Shown one piece after another: positions 26,349 to 34,399 of a stretch of DNA of 64,000 nucleotides. The translations under genes and the position numbers were made by a program. The notes beneath the pieces are model-generated. The model did not search any database, was not told the origin of the DNA, and was given only the letters and a program-made list of their open reading frames with translations. The stretch's first letter is position 1. Every line of letters begins with the position of its first letter. Source of the stretch: Candidatus Peregrinibacteria bacterium (GTDB lineage Bacteria; Patescibacteriota; Gracilibacteria; UBA1369); contig JADZCU010000050.1 in NCBI GenBank assembly GCA_020851415.1, positions 1-64,000 of the forward strand, read 5' to 3'.

Positions 26349-28628
26349 TTATGCGGCTAGTTTGACGTCCTGTTTGGATTTTTGGATTTTTTTAGTGAGT
26401 TTTTGGACAGTGGCTTCATCAATTCGTTCGCCGGCTTTTTTGAGTTTGCCTTGGGCTTGTTTGAGGATGGCTTCATCCAGTTGTTCTCGTTCTACTTCGG
26501 CGCGTTTTGCCCACTCTTCTCCGTTGATGACTTTCTGACCGTCGTGTGCCTGGAAGTTGTGAGTTTTGGTGCGTTTATCATCGTTTCCCTGGATTGTGGC
26601 GACCTGTTTTCCCAGAGCGTGGATTTCACCATCGGTTTTTTGTTTGAAGTCGTTGAGCTTGATGGTTTGGATTTGGACTGCGTTGCCTTCTGAATCCAGC
26701 ATCATGCCATGTTGATCTGCCAATTGTTCCTGGATTTGTGCGAAATTGCTGTTGCCCAGGTGTCTGGTTTTGTCTTCTGCGTGGTGCTTATTTTGTTTGC
26801 GATCACTTTCTTTGATGGTTTCACCAAGGACGTGGTTGATAGTGTAGAGTTTTCGTTTTTCCAGGATACGTTCAGCGTTTTGGGCTGCGCGTACCATTTG
26901 TTCCAGCTCGCTGTCTGTCATATCTACCAGCTCGCCGTTTTTTTCGTTTTCTGCGAGGATTTTTTCCATTTCACCGGCACGTTTTGCGGCAAACTTGTTT
27001 TCCGGATCCAGTACCAGAATTTTGTCGTAGGCATCAAGAGCCGCTTCGTAGTCATCTTTTCCCTCGGCTTTGCTTGCCTCCAGGGTGAGGCTTTGTACCA
27101 TTTGTTCTATGGTCTTTCCTTGTTCCAATCCCGGTGTTGCATCGGCATTGTCGTTTGCTGCTTCAGACCCCTCAGCTTTGCTAACTTTGTTCTTTTGAAT
27201 GTTTAAAAGTTCATTGAGTTTTTCCATGCGGCCATGGTGGCTGCGGCGGTAGAATTCCGGACCGTGTTCTTTTTGAAGATCTTCAGAGACCTCTTTTTGG
27301 AATCTTTCTTTGAGTTCACGGCGTGGTTTGAGTCTGGCGTCGAAAGCTTCCAGATCTTTTTTCTTGTCCTCCAGTTTGAGTTTTTTGAAGCGAGCCATGT
27401 CGCGTTCGTGTGTGGTTTCGGAAATGTCCTGTTCTTCCAATGCCAGATCGAGCCTGCCTTCATATTCAGCTTCAATTGGGGCGGACTCTTTTGATTCGGC
27501 AGACATTTTTGCCAGTTGTTTTTTGAGATCTTCGATTTTCTTTACCTTGTCTTCGTATTTGGATTCATAGAAAGCACGACGCATATCCATGAGTTTGGAC
27601 TGGTCGGTGTTTGAAGGGAACTGGCTGAGCATGTCTTCAAACTCAAAAGATTTTGCTTCTTCGAATTTCATTTGTGATTTGACCATTTGAAGTGCCTGAA
27701 CTTTGTTTTCGAGTGGAGCTTGTACAAACCAGGTGTAGGCAGCTTCTTTACTTTGTTCACTGAAATGTTTGGAGAGTGCGCCGTCAAAAAGTTCTGTTCT
27801 GTAAGCGCGTCCCAGATTTTGTACCAGAGTGTCCAATGTGGCTTCTTTTTCCACACGACTCATTTGTGGGAATCCTTCAAAAGCTTTTCTGAATTCGGCA
27901 GGGAAGACACGGAATTTTTGAGTGAGGGCTTCACGCGGTTTAATTTCTGTTTCGACAATCTCTTTGAGGAATTTCGCTTGTTCTTCCGGTGGTACGTCAC
28001 GCATGCGGACGCGGAGTTTTTCCTGTTCTGCCGTGCTTAAATGTGCTGAGTTTTTACTGAGAATTTCGTCCAACTGTTTCAATCCTTCTCGGCTGCTCTT
28101 GAGTTGGGCCAGGAACTCTTTCTTTTCACTTCTGCGAAGGGTGTTGAATTTATCCATGGCATCCGGTGCCAAACCTTTGGCTGTTTCATAGAGGCCTTTG
28201 AGTCCGTCAATTTCTCCGGCCAGAAGTTCCATCCACTTGGTTTTTTCTTCCAGTCCCAGTTCGTTGAACTCATCAATATATTGTTGAGCGGTGTCGAGTT
28301 TGCGCGCTGAGTCTTTACCAAAATATTCACGATTCTGGTTTACCGTGCCGATGTATTTGAGCTTCATTTGCTCAATGATGGATCTTTCCTGATCGATATC
28401 ACGCACGATGGATTGTAGTTCTGTGCTGCTTTGGGCGTTTGTTTTTTCAACTTTGGCCAGCCAACGATCTTTGTCGGCTTTGGAAAATTCACCCGCGTCG
28501 AGGATTTTTTGCTTGATTTGATTTTCCAACTGTTTAACGGCCACAGCTTGCCCTGCATTCATTTGCCCGTCGGCAACGGAGTCTATGGTTTCCGCCGAGT
28601 ATTGCTGGTCGTGTGTATCGAGTCCCAT
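26349..28628 (-). CDS. Unknown helical-repeat protein with a TPR-like segment
   Basis: 759 residues, no signal peptide or membrane segment. About residues 85-300 consist of repeated helical units with a pattern F..L...EK..FL..L......L (for example FNELGLEEKTKWMELL, FNTLRRSEKKEFLAQL, VFPAEFRKAFEGFPQMSRVEKEATLDTL). About 350-490 is charged coiled coil. A TPR-like unit at about 535-560 (KDDYEAALDAYDKILVLDPEN) is followed by a charged, Gln-rich C-terminal region. Probably a large cytoplasmic scaffold; I do not recognise a family. It starts 19 bases after the ribonucleotide reductase stop and is likely in the same transcript. Confidence 0.75.
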   Translation of the reverse strand: MGLDTHDQQYSAETIDSVADGQMNAGQAVAVKQLENQIKQKILDAGEFSKADKDRWLAKVEKTNAQSSTELQSIVRDIDQERSIIEQMKLKYIGTVNQNREYFGKDSARKLDTAQQYIDEFNELGLEEKTKWMELLAGEIDGLKGLYETAKGLAPDAMDKFNTLRRSEKKEFLAQLKSSREGLKQLDEILSKNSAHLSTAEQEKLRVRMRDVPPEEQAKFLKEIVETEIKPREALTQKFRVFPAEFRKAFEGFPQMSRVEKEATLDTLVQNLGRAYRTELFDGALSKHFSEQSKEAAYTWFVQAPLENKVQALQMVKSQMKFEEAKSFEFEDMLSQFPSNTDQSKLMDMRRAFYESKYEDKVKKIEDLKKQLAKMSAESKESAPIEAEYEGRLDLALEEQDISETTHERDMARFKKLKLEDKKKDLEAFDARLKPRRELKERFQKEVSEDLQKEHGPEFYRRSHHGRMEKLNELLNIQKNKVSKAEGSEAANDNADATPGLEQGKTIEQMVQSLTLEASKAEGKDDYEAALDAYDKILVLDPENKFAAKRAGEMEKILAENEKNGELVDMTDSELEQMVRAAQNAERILEKRKLYTINHVLGETIKESDRKQNKHHAEDKTRHLGNSNFAQIQEQLADQHGMMLDSEGNAVQIQTIKLNDFKQKTDGEIHALGKQVATIQGNDDKRTKTHNFQAHDGQKVINGEEWAKRAEVEREQLDEAILKQAQGKLKKAGERIDEATVQKLTKKIQKSKQDVKLAA

Positions 28629-28647
28629 TTGATTGAAAATTATGTTG

Positions 28648-30825
28648 TTACAGTTTGTGAAGTTGGTTAATAGGTGGGGGTGCTATTTCCTCCACTTTTT
28701 TGACCTGCTTTTTTACCTTGTTGGTGTCGGTATTGAACGGCAATTGGCTCTGTATGTCAACGTTTTTCTTGGTTGTTGTCTTGGACTCATTTTCAAGTCT
28801 GCCGCCCAAAGATAATACCTGACGATCACGGGATGAGTCACGATAAATTGTTATGCCTTTACAGCCCAGTGAGTAGGCCGCCTGAAAGGCTTGTTTTACG
28901 TCTTCCAGAGAGGCGCTTGAGGGCAGATTGATGGTTTTTGATACGGCGTTGTCGGTGTTTTTTTGGAATGCGGCCTGCATGCGTACATGCCAGATTGGAG
29001 CGATGTCATCCGTGACTACAAAAACCGCTTTAATATTCGCAGGGATTTCTTTGAGTGACTGAATTGAGCCGACTTGTGAGATAAGACGCATCAATTCGTT
29101 GGAATAAAGGGAGTTGTGTTTGAGTCTGTTTTCAAAATAACGGTTAGAGTAGATCATTTCGCTGCCGTCCAGGACATGTTTGGTGTAGACCAGACCAAAG
29201 AGCGGTTCAATGCCCGATGAACAGTCGGTGATCATGCTGAGGGTTCCCGCAGGCGCTATGGTTGTGACGGTTGCGTTGCGCATGGCTTTGTACTCTGATT
29301 TGGCGAAAATACTTTCTTTAAAATTGGGGAATGACCCACGTTCAACGCCCAGTTTTTCAGATGCGGAGCGTGCTTCTTTTTGGAGGAAACTACTGAGTTT
29401 TTCGGCAATATTTACGGCTGCGTCGGTGTTGTAGCCGATTTCCAGTTGGAAGAGCAGGTCGGCGAAACCCATTACTCCCAAGCCGATTTTGCGGTTTGCG
29501 GAGACAACTTTTTGGGTTTCGGGAAGTTTGTAGTCGCTCATCTCAATGACATCGTCCAGGAAACGTACCGCCAGGTGAATGACTTTTTTGAGACGGGGGA
29601 AATCTATTTCACCGTTTTTGACAAAATTGGCTACATTGATTGAGCCAAGGTTGCAGGCTTCAAACGGAAGCAGTGGTTGTTCGCCGCAGGGGTTGGTGGC
29701 TTCGAGCTGTCCTGCTTTGGGGGTCGGGTTGGCGTTTTCGATGCGATCCAGGAAAATGATACCGGGTTCGCCTGTGCTCCAGGCTTTGGCTACTAGCAGC
29801 TCAAAGACTCCCCGGGCGCTTAAATGGTTTACGACTTCACCGTTTCGGGGATTGATGAGTTCATATTCGCGGTCATGGACGACAGCCTGCATAAAGGCTT
29901 CGGTGAGTCCCACTGATATGTTGAAATTTTCCAGTTCGCCTTTTTTTTCTTTGCAGGCGATGAATTCCAGGATGTCTGGGTGGGTAACTTCCAATATGCC
30001 CATATTTGCTCCGCGGCGTTTGCCGCCTTCTTTCATGGCCTCGGTGAGGGAGTTGAAAACTTTCATGAAAGATACCGGGCCAGAGGAAGATCCTTTGGTG
30101 GAAGTGACTATGTCGGTGCGGGGTCGGAGGTGTGAAAAATTAAAACCTGTGCCGCCTCCCGTTTGCTGGATGACCGCAGACTTTTTGAGTGTTTCGAAAA
30201 TGTCTTCGATACTATCTTCTACCGGAAGCACAAAGCAGGCCGCCAATTGCTGAACGCGTGTGCCTGCATTCATTAGGGTCGGGCTGTTTGGAAGAAAATC
30301 TTTTTCAACCATAACATCGTAAAACTCTTTGCTGTATTTTTTCTCATCGCCTTTGAGTTTTTTCTCTGCCTTGGCAATGTTTTTTGCGACACGTTCAAAA
30401 AGCTCTTCGGGCGTTTCATTGACTCTGCCGTTATCGTCTTTGTTGAGATAGCGCTCGTTGAGAACCTTTAAAGCGTTAACGGAAAACTTTGTGGTGCGGG
30501 ATGATCCCAGAATTTCTGATTTTTGCTGGCGAATTTCCGCATGCTTTTCGCGGTAAAGAATGAAAGCTTTGGCGGTTTTGGCGTGGCCGTCTTCAATGAG
30601 AATTTTTTCCACCAGATCCTGAATTTGCTCTACATTTGGTATTTTCGTTTCATCTTTGAAAAAGACTTCCAGTAGTGAAGTGACCTGCTTGGAAATTTTT
30701 TCCGCGAGTTTTTTGTCTTTTCCCCCAACATTTTGTGCTGCTTTCCAGATAGCTTCGGTTATTTTTTCCTGGTCAAAGTCGACAATGCGTCCATCGCGTT
30801 TTTGAATTTTTTTGATTGCTGACAT
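28648..30825 (-). CDS. nrdJ: Class II (adenosylcobalamin-dependent) ribonucleotide reductase, short C-terminus
   Basis: 725 residues. Makes deoxyribonucleotides from ribonucleotides with a cobalamin-derived radical. An ATP-cone at about 4-95 (KRDGRIVDFDQEKITEAI) gives allosteric control. The catalytic barrel shows NSPTLMNAGTRVQQLAACF (first redox Cys, near residue 190), QTGGGTGFNFSHLRP, NPCGEQPLLPFEACNLGSIN (radical Cys and partners, near 380) and APAGTLSMITDCSSGIEP. The barrel ends at GCKGITIYRDSSRDRQVL. The last 50 residues are Lys/Pro/Gln-rich and contain no cysteine, whereas NrdJ proteins usually end in a Cys-rich tail. No oxygen-dependent beta subunit is nearby. Confidence 0.9.
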   Translation of the reverse strand: MSAIKKIQKRDGRIVDFDQEKITEAIWKAAQNVGGKDKKLAEKISKQVTSLLEVFFKDETKIPNVEQIQDLVEKILIEDGHAKTAKAFILYREKHAEIRQQKSEILGSSRTTKFSVNALKVLNERYLNKDDNGRVNETPEELFERVAKNIAKAEKKLKGDEKKYSKEFYDVMVEKDFLPNSPTLMNAGTRVQQLAACFVLPVEDSIEDIFETLKKSAVIQQTGGGTGFNFSHLRPRTDIVTSTKGSSSGPVSFMKVFNSLTEAMKEGGKRRGANMGILEVTHPDILEFIACKEKKGELENFNISVGLTEAFMQAVVHDREYELINPRNGEVVNHLSARGVFELLVAKAWSTGEPGIIFLDRIENANPTPKAGQLEATNPCGEQPLLPFEACNLGSINVANFVKNGEIDFPRLKKVIHLAVRFLDDVIEMSDYKLPETQKVVSANRKIGLGVMGFADLLFQLEIGYNTDAAVNIAEKLSSFLQKEARSASEKLGVERGSFPNFKESIFAKSEYKAMRNATVTTIAPAGTLSMITDCSSGIEPLFGLVYTKHVLDGSEMIYSNRYFENRLKHNSLYSNELMRLISQVGSIQSLKEIPANIKAVFVVTDDIAPIWHVRMQAAFQKNTDNAVSKTINLPSSASLEDVKQAFQAAYSLGCKGITIYRDSSRDRQVLSLGGRLENESKTTTKKNVDIQSQLPFNTDTNKVKKQVKKVEEIAPPPINQLHKL

Positions 30826-30852
30826 AGGGCAAGGACAAGCGATCTTTTTAGG

Positions 30853-30881
30853 TTTTTATGTTAACAAACTTGGCCATTCAA
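30853..30881 (-). promoter_or_regulatory. Possible promoter of nrdJ
   Basis: Minus strand: TTGAAT (30881-30876), a 17-base spacer and TAAAAA (30858-30853). The leader would be about 20 bases. The -10 is weak. I see no cobalamin riboswitch in the 109-base gap upstream. Confidence 0.35.
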
Positions 30882-30934
30882 TAAAAGCACCGAAGGGAAA
30901 GAGTAGTTGACGTGTAGTATAATGTTTTCTTGTG

Positions 30935-31912
30935 TTATTCCTGATCTTTTTCGGGGAGAATTGACCAGCGCACTTTTTCTTCCAGGTTGCCCTGAATTGT
31001 GAAACCGGAGGCTTTTTTATGACCACCTCCACCCAGTGATTGTGCCATCCCCCCTACATCTACGTCGTCTCGGCGGGTTCGGAAAGATCCGCGGATTTGT
31101 CCGGTGCCGTCTTCACACAGGAGCGTGGCGAAACGGTTTTCTTTGGTCATGCTGAGATAGTCTATGACGCCACTGAGTTGATGATTGGTAGCGCCGATAT
31201 CTTCCAGTGTTTTGTTTTGGACGGCACTTTGTACGACTTTGTTGTCGTTGACGGTCATATTTTCCAGTACGCTGCCCCAGAGTTTAAGTTGTTCAATGGT
31301 GCGCTCTTTGAAGAGATGTTTGGTGATGGATTTTTGGTCTGCTCCCAGCGACATCAGAGTGCCGGCTACCTGATAAACGTCTTCACAGGTGTTGGAATGC
31401 ATAAAACTGCCAGTGTCATAATAGAGACCGTAGAGCAGTGTTGTGGCAATTGGAGGCGTGATTTTTTCTTTCCACTTTTGAAAGAGGTGATAGAGCACGA
31501 GTGTTGTTGAAGCGGCATTTGAAACTACCAGATTGAGTGTTCCATATCCGAGATTTGAAGGGTGGTGATCGATAGTTATGAAAGGTTTTTGTTTGTTGAG
31601 CATTGCCGGAAACTTTTCCGGAAATGCTGACTGGCTTATGGAGCCGGCATCGACACTTACGTATACGTCAAAATCTTCCGGATCGATGGTGTTGATGAAA
31701 TCACCGCCATGAGGCAGAAACTCTGTGCCCGGTCCAATTTTATCTACGCAGGCCGAGGTGACTTTTATGCCATGTCTTTCGAGTATCAGACGCAAGGCTA
31801 CATTGCTTCCTATGGTGTCTGCGTCAGGGTGGCGATGGGAAATAATCAGTACGTGCTGAGCATTTTTGAGCGTATCAAAAATATTACCGGCAATGTCGTC
31901 TGATATTTCCAT
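30935..31912 (-). CDS. nrnA: DHH/DHHA1 phosphoesterase, NrnA-like (oligoribonuclease / pAp phosphatase)
   Basis: 325 residues from the ATG at 31912 (a GTG one codon earlier is possible). The family degrades short oligonucleotides and 3'-phosphoadenosine 5'-phosphate. The DHH domain has SHRHPDADTIGSNVAL near residue 22, VSVDAGS near 86 and the name-giving ITIDHHPSN near 112, which hold two manganese ions. The DHHA1 domain ends with SLGGGGHKKASGF near 300. The protein is close to normal NrnA length. It follows the ferredoxin gene by 11 bases and is probably co-transcribed with it; oligonucleotide turnover fits an organism that salvages nucleotides. Confidence 0.87.
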   Translation of the reverse strand: MEISDDIAGNIFDTLKNAQHVLIISHRHPDADTIGSNVALRLILERHGIKVTSACVDKIGPGTEFLPHGGDFINTIDPEDFDVYVSVDAGSISQSAFPEKFPAMLNKQKPFITIDHHPSNLGYGTLNLVVSNAASTTLVLYHLFQKWKEKITPPIATTLLYGLYYDTGSFMHSNTCEDVYQVAGTLMSLGADQKSITKHLFKERTIEQLKLWGSVLENMTVNDNKVVQSAVQNKTLEDIGATNHQLSGVIDYLSMTKENRFATLLCEDGTGQIRGSFRTRRDDVDVGGMAQSLGGGGHKKASGFTIQGNLEEKVRWSILPEKDQE

Positions 31913-31923
31913 CACGTGCGTAG

Positions 31924-32136
31924 CTATGGATATAATTGTTGTCCGCCTTCTTTATCAAACAGAATAATCGCTCGTACCGGGCAGGCTTCTGCTGCGAGTT
32001 TGATAGTTTCATCATCTGCGCCCTGTTCGTCGATAATAATGGCTTTGCCCTCTTCATCTAATTGGAAAACGGCACCTGCGATAGCTACGCATGGGGCTGC
32101 TCCGATACAAAGATCTCGATCAACAACGATTTTCAT
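31924..32136 (-). CDS. Single-cluster ferredoxin
   Basis: 70 residues from the ATG at 32136; an upstream in-frame ATG at 32172 would add 12 residues that do not fit the family and would precede the predicted transcription start. The protein carries DLCIGAAPCVAI and ACPVRAI, that is C-x2-A-x2-C plus C-P. In single-cluster ferredoxins the middle position holds Cys or Asp for a [4Fe-4S] cluster; with Ala only three cysteines remain in the motif, suggesting a [3Fe-4S] cluster or an exogenous fourth ligand. It is a small cytosolic electron carrier; partner unknown. It leads a two-gene unit with nrnA. Confidence 0.8.
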   Translation of the reverse strand: MKIVVDRDLCIGAAPCVAIAGAVFQLDEEGKAIIIDEQGADDETIKLAAEACPVRAIILFDKEGGQQLYP

Positions 32137-32174
32137 AGGTTTTTTTGGTATGTTTTGAGGCGAAATGCCCACAG

Positions 32175-32203
32175 AAGATAAACAATATTGCGGTTATTGT
32201 CCA
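32175..32203 (-). promoter_or_regulatory. Promoter of the ferredoxin-nrnA unit
   Basis: Minus strand: -35 TGGACA (32203-32198), a 17-base spacer and -10 TATCTT (32180-32175); leader about 32 bases to the ATG at 32136. It starts immediately after the upstream gene's terminator. Confidence 0.5.
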
Positions 32204-32204
32204 T

Positions 32205-32233
32205 AAAAAAGAGCCCCGGAACGGAGCTCTTTT
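32205..32233 (-). terminator. Rho-independent terminator of the 171-residue gene
   Basis: Minus strand: AAAAGAGCTCCG pairs with CGGGGCTCTTTT around TTC (one wobble pair) and is followed by more T residues. It lies 18 bases after the stop at 32251. Confidence 0.85.
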
Positions 32234-32250
32234 GGTTTCGTTTATTTGGA

Positions 32251-32766
32251 TCAGTCTTTATGCCACCAAACTTCAACCGGTTTGTCCTGCTTTGACCATT
32301 GGATGCGGAGGTGCCCGCCTTTGAAGGCACTTGCTACCTTTTTACCAAGGTGTACTGCGAGTTGATTTTTTGCTGTGTAAACGGTCATGGTAACCGGCCC
32401 TTTTTGTTCGATGTTTTCAATGCAGTTCATTGGATCCTTTTTGAGAGCCATTTTTTCGTAGTTGCGGATTGCTCCTACGATCTCTTCGTGGTGTTTTTCA
32501 ACGTAGTCGCCGGTTAAATGAAGGACGCCATCGCAAATACCTTCTTCTTTCATAATTGTGGCAGGGGATTTGCCCATCATGAGTTTGTCGATGTGTTTTG
32601 GATTGAGTTCGTCGAAACTTTTCCAGTGCTTGTCTTCGTATACCAACATGTTTTTGGCATCCAGAAGAGTGTTTTTCATATTTTTTGAACCTCTGTCAAA
32701 AGCAAAACGTTTTTCTTTTGCTTTGTTTGTGCCTCTTGCATTTGCTCGTCCTGAAGATTTACTCAT
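32251..32766 (-). CDS. Conserved-looking hypothetical protein, basic
   Basis: 171 residues, not recognised. The first 25 residues are strongly basic and Ser/Gly/Ala-rich (SSGRANARGTNKAKEKR), as in nucleic-acid-binding tails. Residues 30-100 look helical (for example LTGDYVEKHHEEIVGAI). The last 60 residues form a likely beta-rich domain (PVTMTVYTAKNQLAVHLGKK, GGHLRIQWSKQDKPVEVWWH) ending in Trp-Trp-His. No signal peptide, no membrane segment. It stands alone with an extended -10 box and a strong terminator, which suggests good expression. Its leader AAAAAACCT directly before ATG is the same as that of the ferredoxin gene. Confidence 0.78.
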   Translation of the reverse strand: MSKSSGRANARGTNKAKEKRFAFDRGSKNMKNTLLDAKNMLVYEDKHWKSFDELNPKHIDKLMMGKSPATIMKEEGICDGVLHLTGDYVEKHHEEIVGAIRNYEKMALKKDPMNCIENIEQKGPVTMTVYTAKNQLAVHLGKKVASAFKGGHLRIQWSKQDKPVEVWWHKD

Positions 32767-32805
32767 AGGTTTTTTGTTAAAAGCTTTGGTTTAAGTACTT
32801 CTGAT

Positions 32806-32814
32806 ATTTTAGCA
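32806..32814 (-). promoter_or_regulatory. Extended -10 promoter of the 171-residue gene
   Basis: TGCTAAAAT on the minus strand (32814-32806), no convincing -35. Predicted leader is about 33 bases. Confidence 0.42.
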
Positions 32815-32823
32815 GATAGTTCT

Positions 32824-32859
32824 AAAAAAATCGAGATGATCCGAAGACCATCCCGATTT
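32824..32859 (-). terminator. Rho-independent terminator of the superoxide dismutase gene
   Basis: Minus strand: AAATCGGGATGGTC pairs with GATCATCTCGATTT over 14 bp (G-U pairs included) around a TTCG tetraloop, followed by a T run. It begins 30 bases after the stop at 32889. Confidence 0.9.
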
Positions 32860-32888
32860 AAAGTTTGTGATTTTGATCTTTCCCTGGT

Positions 32889-33488
32889 TTATTTTTTGAT
32901 AGTTCCGTAGAGGTGATTTGCTGCTTCCCAATTAAGGTTTTTCATATAATCCTCGATGTAGGCTTTGCGGTCGCTGCCGTAGTCAATGAAGAAGGCGTGT
33001 TCGTACATATCCAGTACTACAACCGGCATTGCGCCCCAGATGCCGCCGTGGTTATGAGAGTCGCAGAGGTAGTTGTGGAGTTTTCCGGTGTTGAAATCGT
33101 AGGCGAGCACCACCCAGCCGCGTGCACACAGGCCTGCGGCCTTGAAATCTTCCAGCCATTTTTCATATGAACCGAACTCTTTTTCGATGGCCTGAATCAG
33201 GTCTCCGGTTGGTTTTGTTCCTTCCTCGTTTTCACCACCCAATACGTTGAAATAATACTCATGGAGATAGATCGCATTTGCGGCAAAACTTTCTTCGCGT
33301 TTGAGTTCACCATATTCGCTGTAAGTAGCGTTTGCGGCTGTTCTATCTACTTTGGTAAGTTTTTCATCTATTTCGTTGCGTTTGTTCACATAACCCACAT
33401 ACAGTTTGTCGTGGTGAATCTGCATGGTTTTCTCGGAAATTCCGATGAGTTGTTTGCGAAACGGCAGCGGTTTTGCTTCGTATGCCAT
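32889..33488 (-). CDS. sodA: Iron/manganese superoxide dismutase
   Basis: 199 residues, full length for the Fe/Mn family. It converts superoxide to peroxide and oxygen in the cytosol. Metal ligands are all visible: His in MQIHHDKLY near residue 27, His in IYLHEYYFN near 74, and Asp and His in VLDMYEHAFF near 160. The GGIWGAMPVVV strand is typical. The second-shell His-Tyr gateway pattern after HH is altered (DKLYVGY). I cannot decide between iron and manganese. The promoter is not obvious in the 25-base gap behind the membrane-protein gene, so it may be read through from there. Symbol by family only. Confidence 0.9.
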   Translation of the reverse strand: MAYEAKPLPFRKQLIGISEKTMQIHHDKLYVGYVNKRNEIDEKLTKVDRTAANATYSEYGELKREESFAANAIYLHEYYFNVLGGENEEGTKPTGDLIQAIEKEFGSYEKWLEDFKAAGLCARGWVVLAYDFNTGKLHNYLCDSHNHGGIWGAMPVVVLDMYEHAFFIDYGSDRKAYIEDYMKNLNWEAANHLYGTIKK

Positions 33489-33513
33489 GGTAATTTGGTT
33501 AGTAATAAGTTTT

Positions 33514-34338
33514 TTAGTATGTCACCACTTCGTCGAATGCCGTGCTGTATTCATCAACGATGGCGCTTTGAACGTCGAGGAAGTTATTGGCACTTTTACC
33601 CATTGCATCCAGCAACAGGTTGTATTGAGTCATTACCGTATTATCTTCGATGATTACTTGATTGGCTTCTACGGTAATTTTATCATTGTTATCTATGACG
33701 TATTGCAAGAAAAACAGTGAATCTTTGATCATAACATCTTCCAATCCGTTTAACTTTTCGGTGTCTTCAATGAGCTGATCCAGCTCGTCCGTGATGCTTT
33801 CCAGATCTGCCTGTCTTCCGATGTATGCGCTTTGATTAAACAGATCGGTAAATTTTTTATTGTATTTAATCATAATGTCTTTCATGCCGTTGAAAAGAAA
33901 TTGATCGGCTTCCGCGGTTTTGTTGATACTTTCTTTTGCGGCTTTCAGACGTTTTAGATCTTTGTATATGGTTGGATCTTCAAGCGAAAATTCAGATACT
34001 ACTTCGAGTTTTTTCTCATGTTCCACGATGAGATTTTCAATGTCGGCGAAATAATCTTTCATAATTTTTCCCAGATCCGTTTCGGGTGTTACTTCACTGG
34101 TCATGGTGAGCGTGTTTTGATCAACGCTTTTGGCTAAATTTGTGATGTCAGTCAGCTCTTTTTCCTGTGCTGTGTTTGTGTACAGGTTGAATCCCATTAT
34201 TCCCAAAAAAACGAGTATGCCAATAACTGTTGCGGCACTGCCGGCTGGTTTTAACGGCCGGTTATTTTGGTATGAATTTGGAGCTGTTGGTTGAGGTTGA
34301 TTGGGATTTTGCGGGACGGGGTTGTTTGAAAGATCCAT
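33514..34338 (-). CDS. Unknown single-pass membrane protein
   Basis: 274 residues from the ATG at 34338 (MDLSNNPVPQ); a start at 34383 would add 15 residues and lie before the predicted transcription start. An Asn/Pro/Gln-rich cytoplasmic tail is followed by one membrane segment at about 35-55 (AATVIGILVFLGIMGFNLY) and an extracellular helical domain of some 215 residues with heptad-like spacing, rich in Asp, Glu, Ile and Leu. No catalytic motif seen. The layout (tail, one helix, external coiled coil) resembles chemoreceptor-like sensor modules or surface spacers, but no family is recognised. It precedes the superoxide dismutase gene by 25 bases. Confidence 0.75.
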   Translation of the reverse strand: MDLSNNPVPQNPNQPQPTAPNSYQNNRPLKPAGSAATVIGILVFLGIMGFNLYTNTAQEKELTDITNLAKSVDQNTLTMTSEVTPETDLGKIMKDYFADIENLIVEHEKKLEVVSEFSLEDPTIYKDLKRLKAAKESINKTAEADQFLFNGMKDIMIKYNKKFTDLFNQSAYIGRQADLESITDELDQLIEDTEKLNGLEDVMIKDSLFFLQYVIDNNDKITVEANQVIIEDNTVMTQYNLLLDAMGKSANNFLDVQSAIVDEYSTAFDEVVTY

Positions 34339-34361
34339 GAGGTGTGTTATTAGATACATTG

Positions 34362-34390
34362 ATTGTACTGAGAATAAGCTCAAAAGTCAT
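34362..34390 (-). promoter_or_regulatory. Promoter of the membrane-protein / sod unit
   Basis: Minus strand: -35 ATGACT (34390-34385), a 17-base spacer and -10 TACAAT (34367-34362), with a leader of about 17 bases to 34338. Confidence 0.42.
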
Positions 34391-34399
34391 TGAGTTCTT

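Noticed and set aside
30826..30934. Cobalamin riboswitch before the B12-dependent reductase
   Set aside because: The gap of 109 bases is too short and lacks the conserved B12-box.
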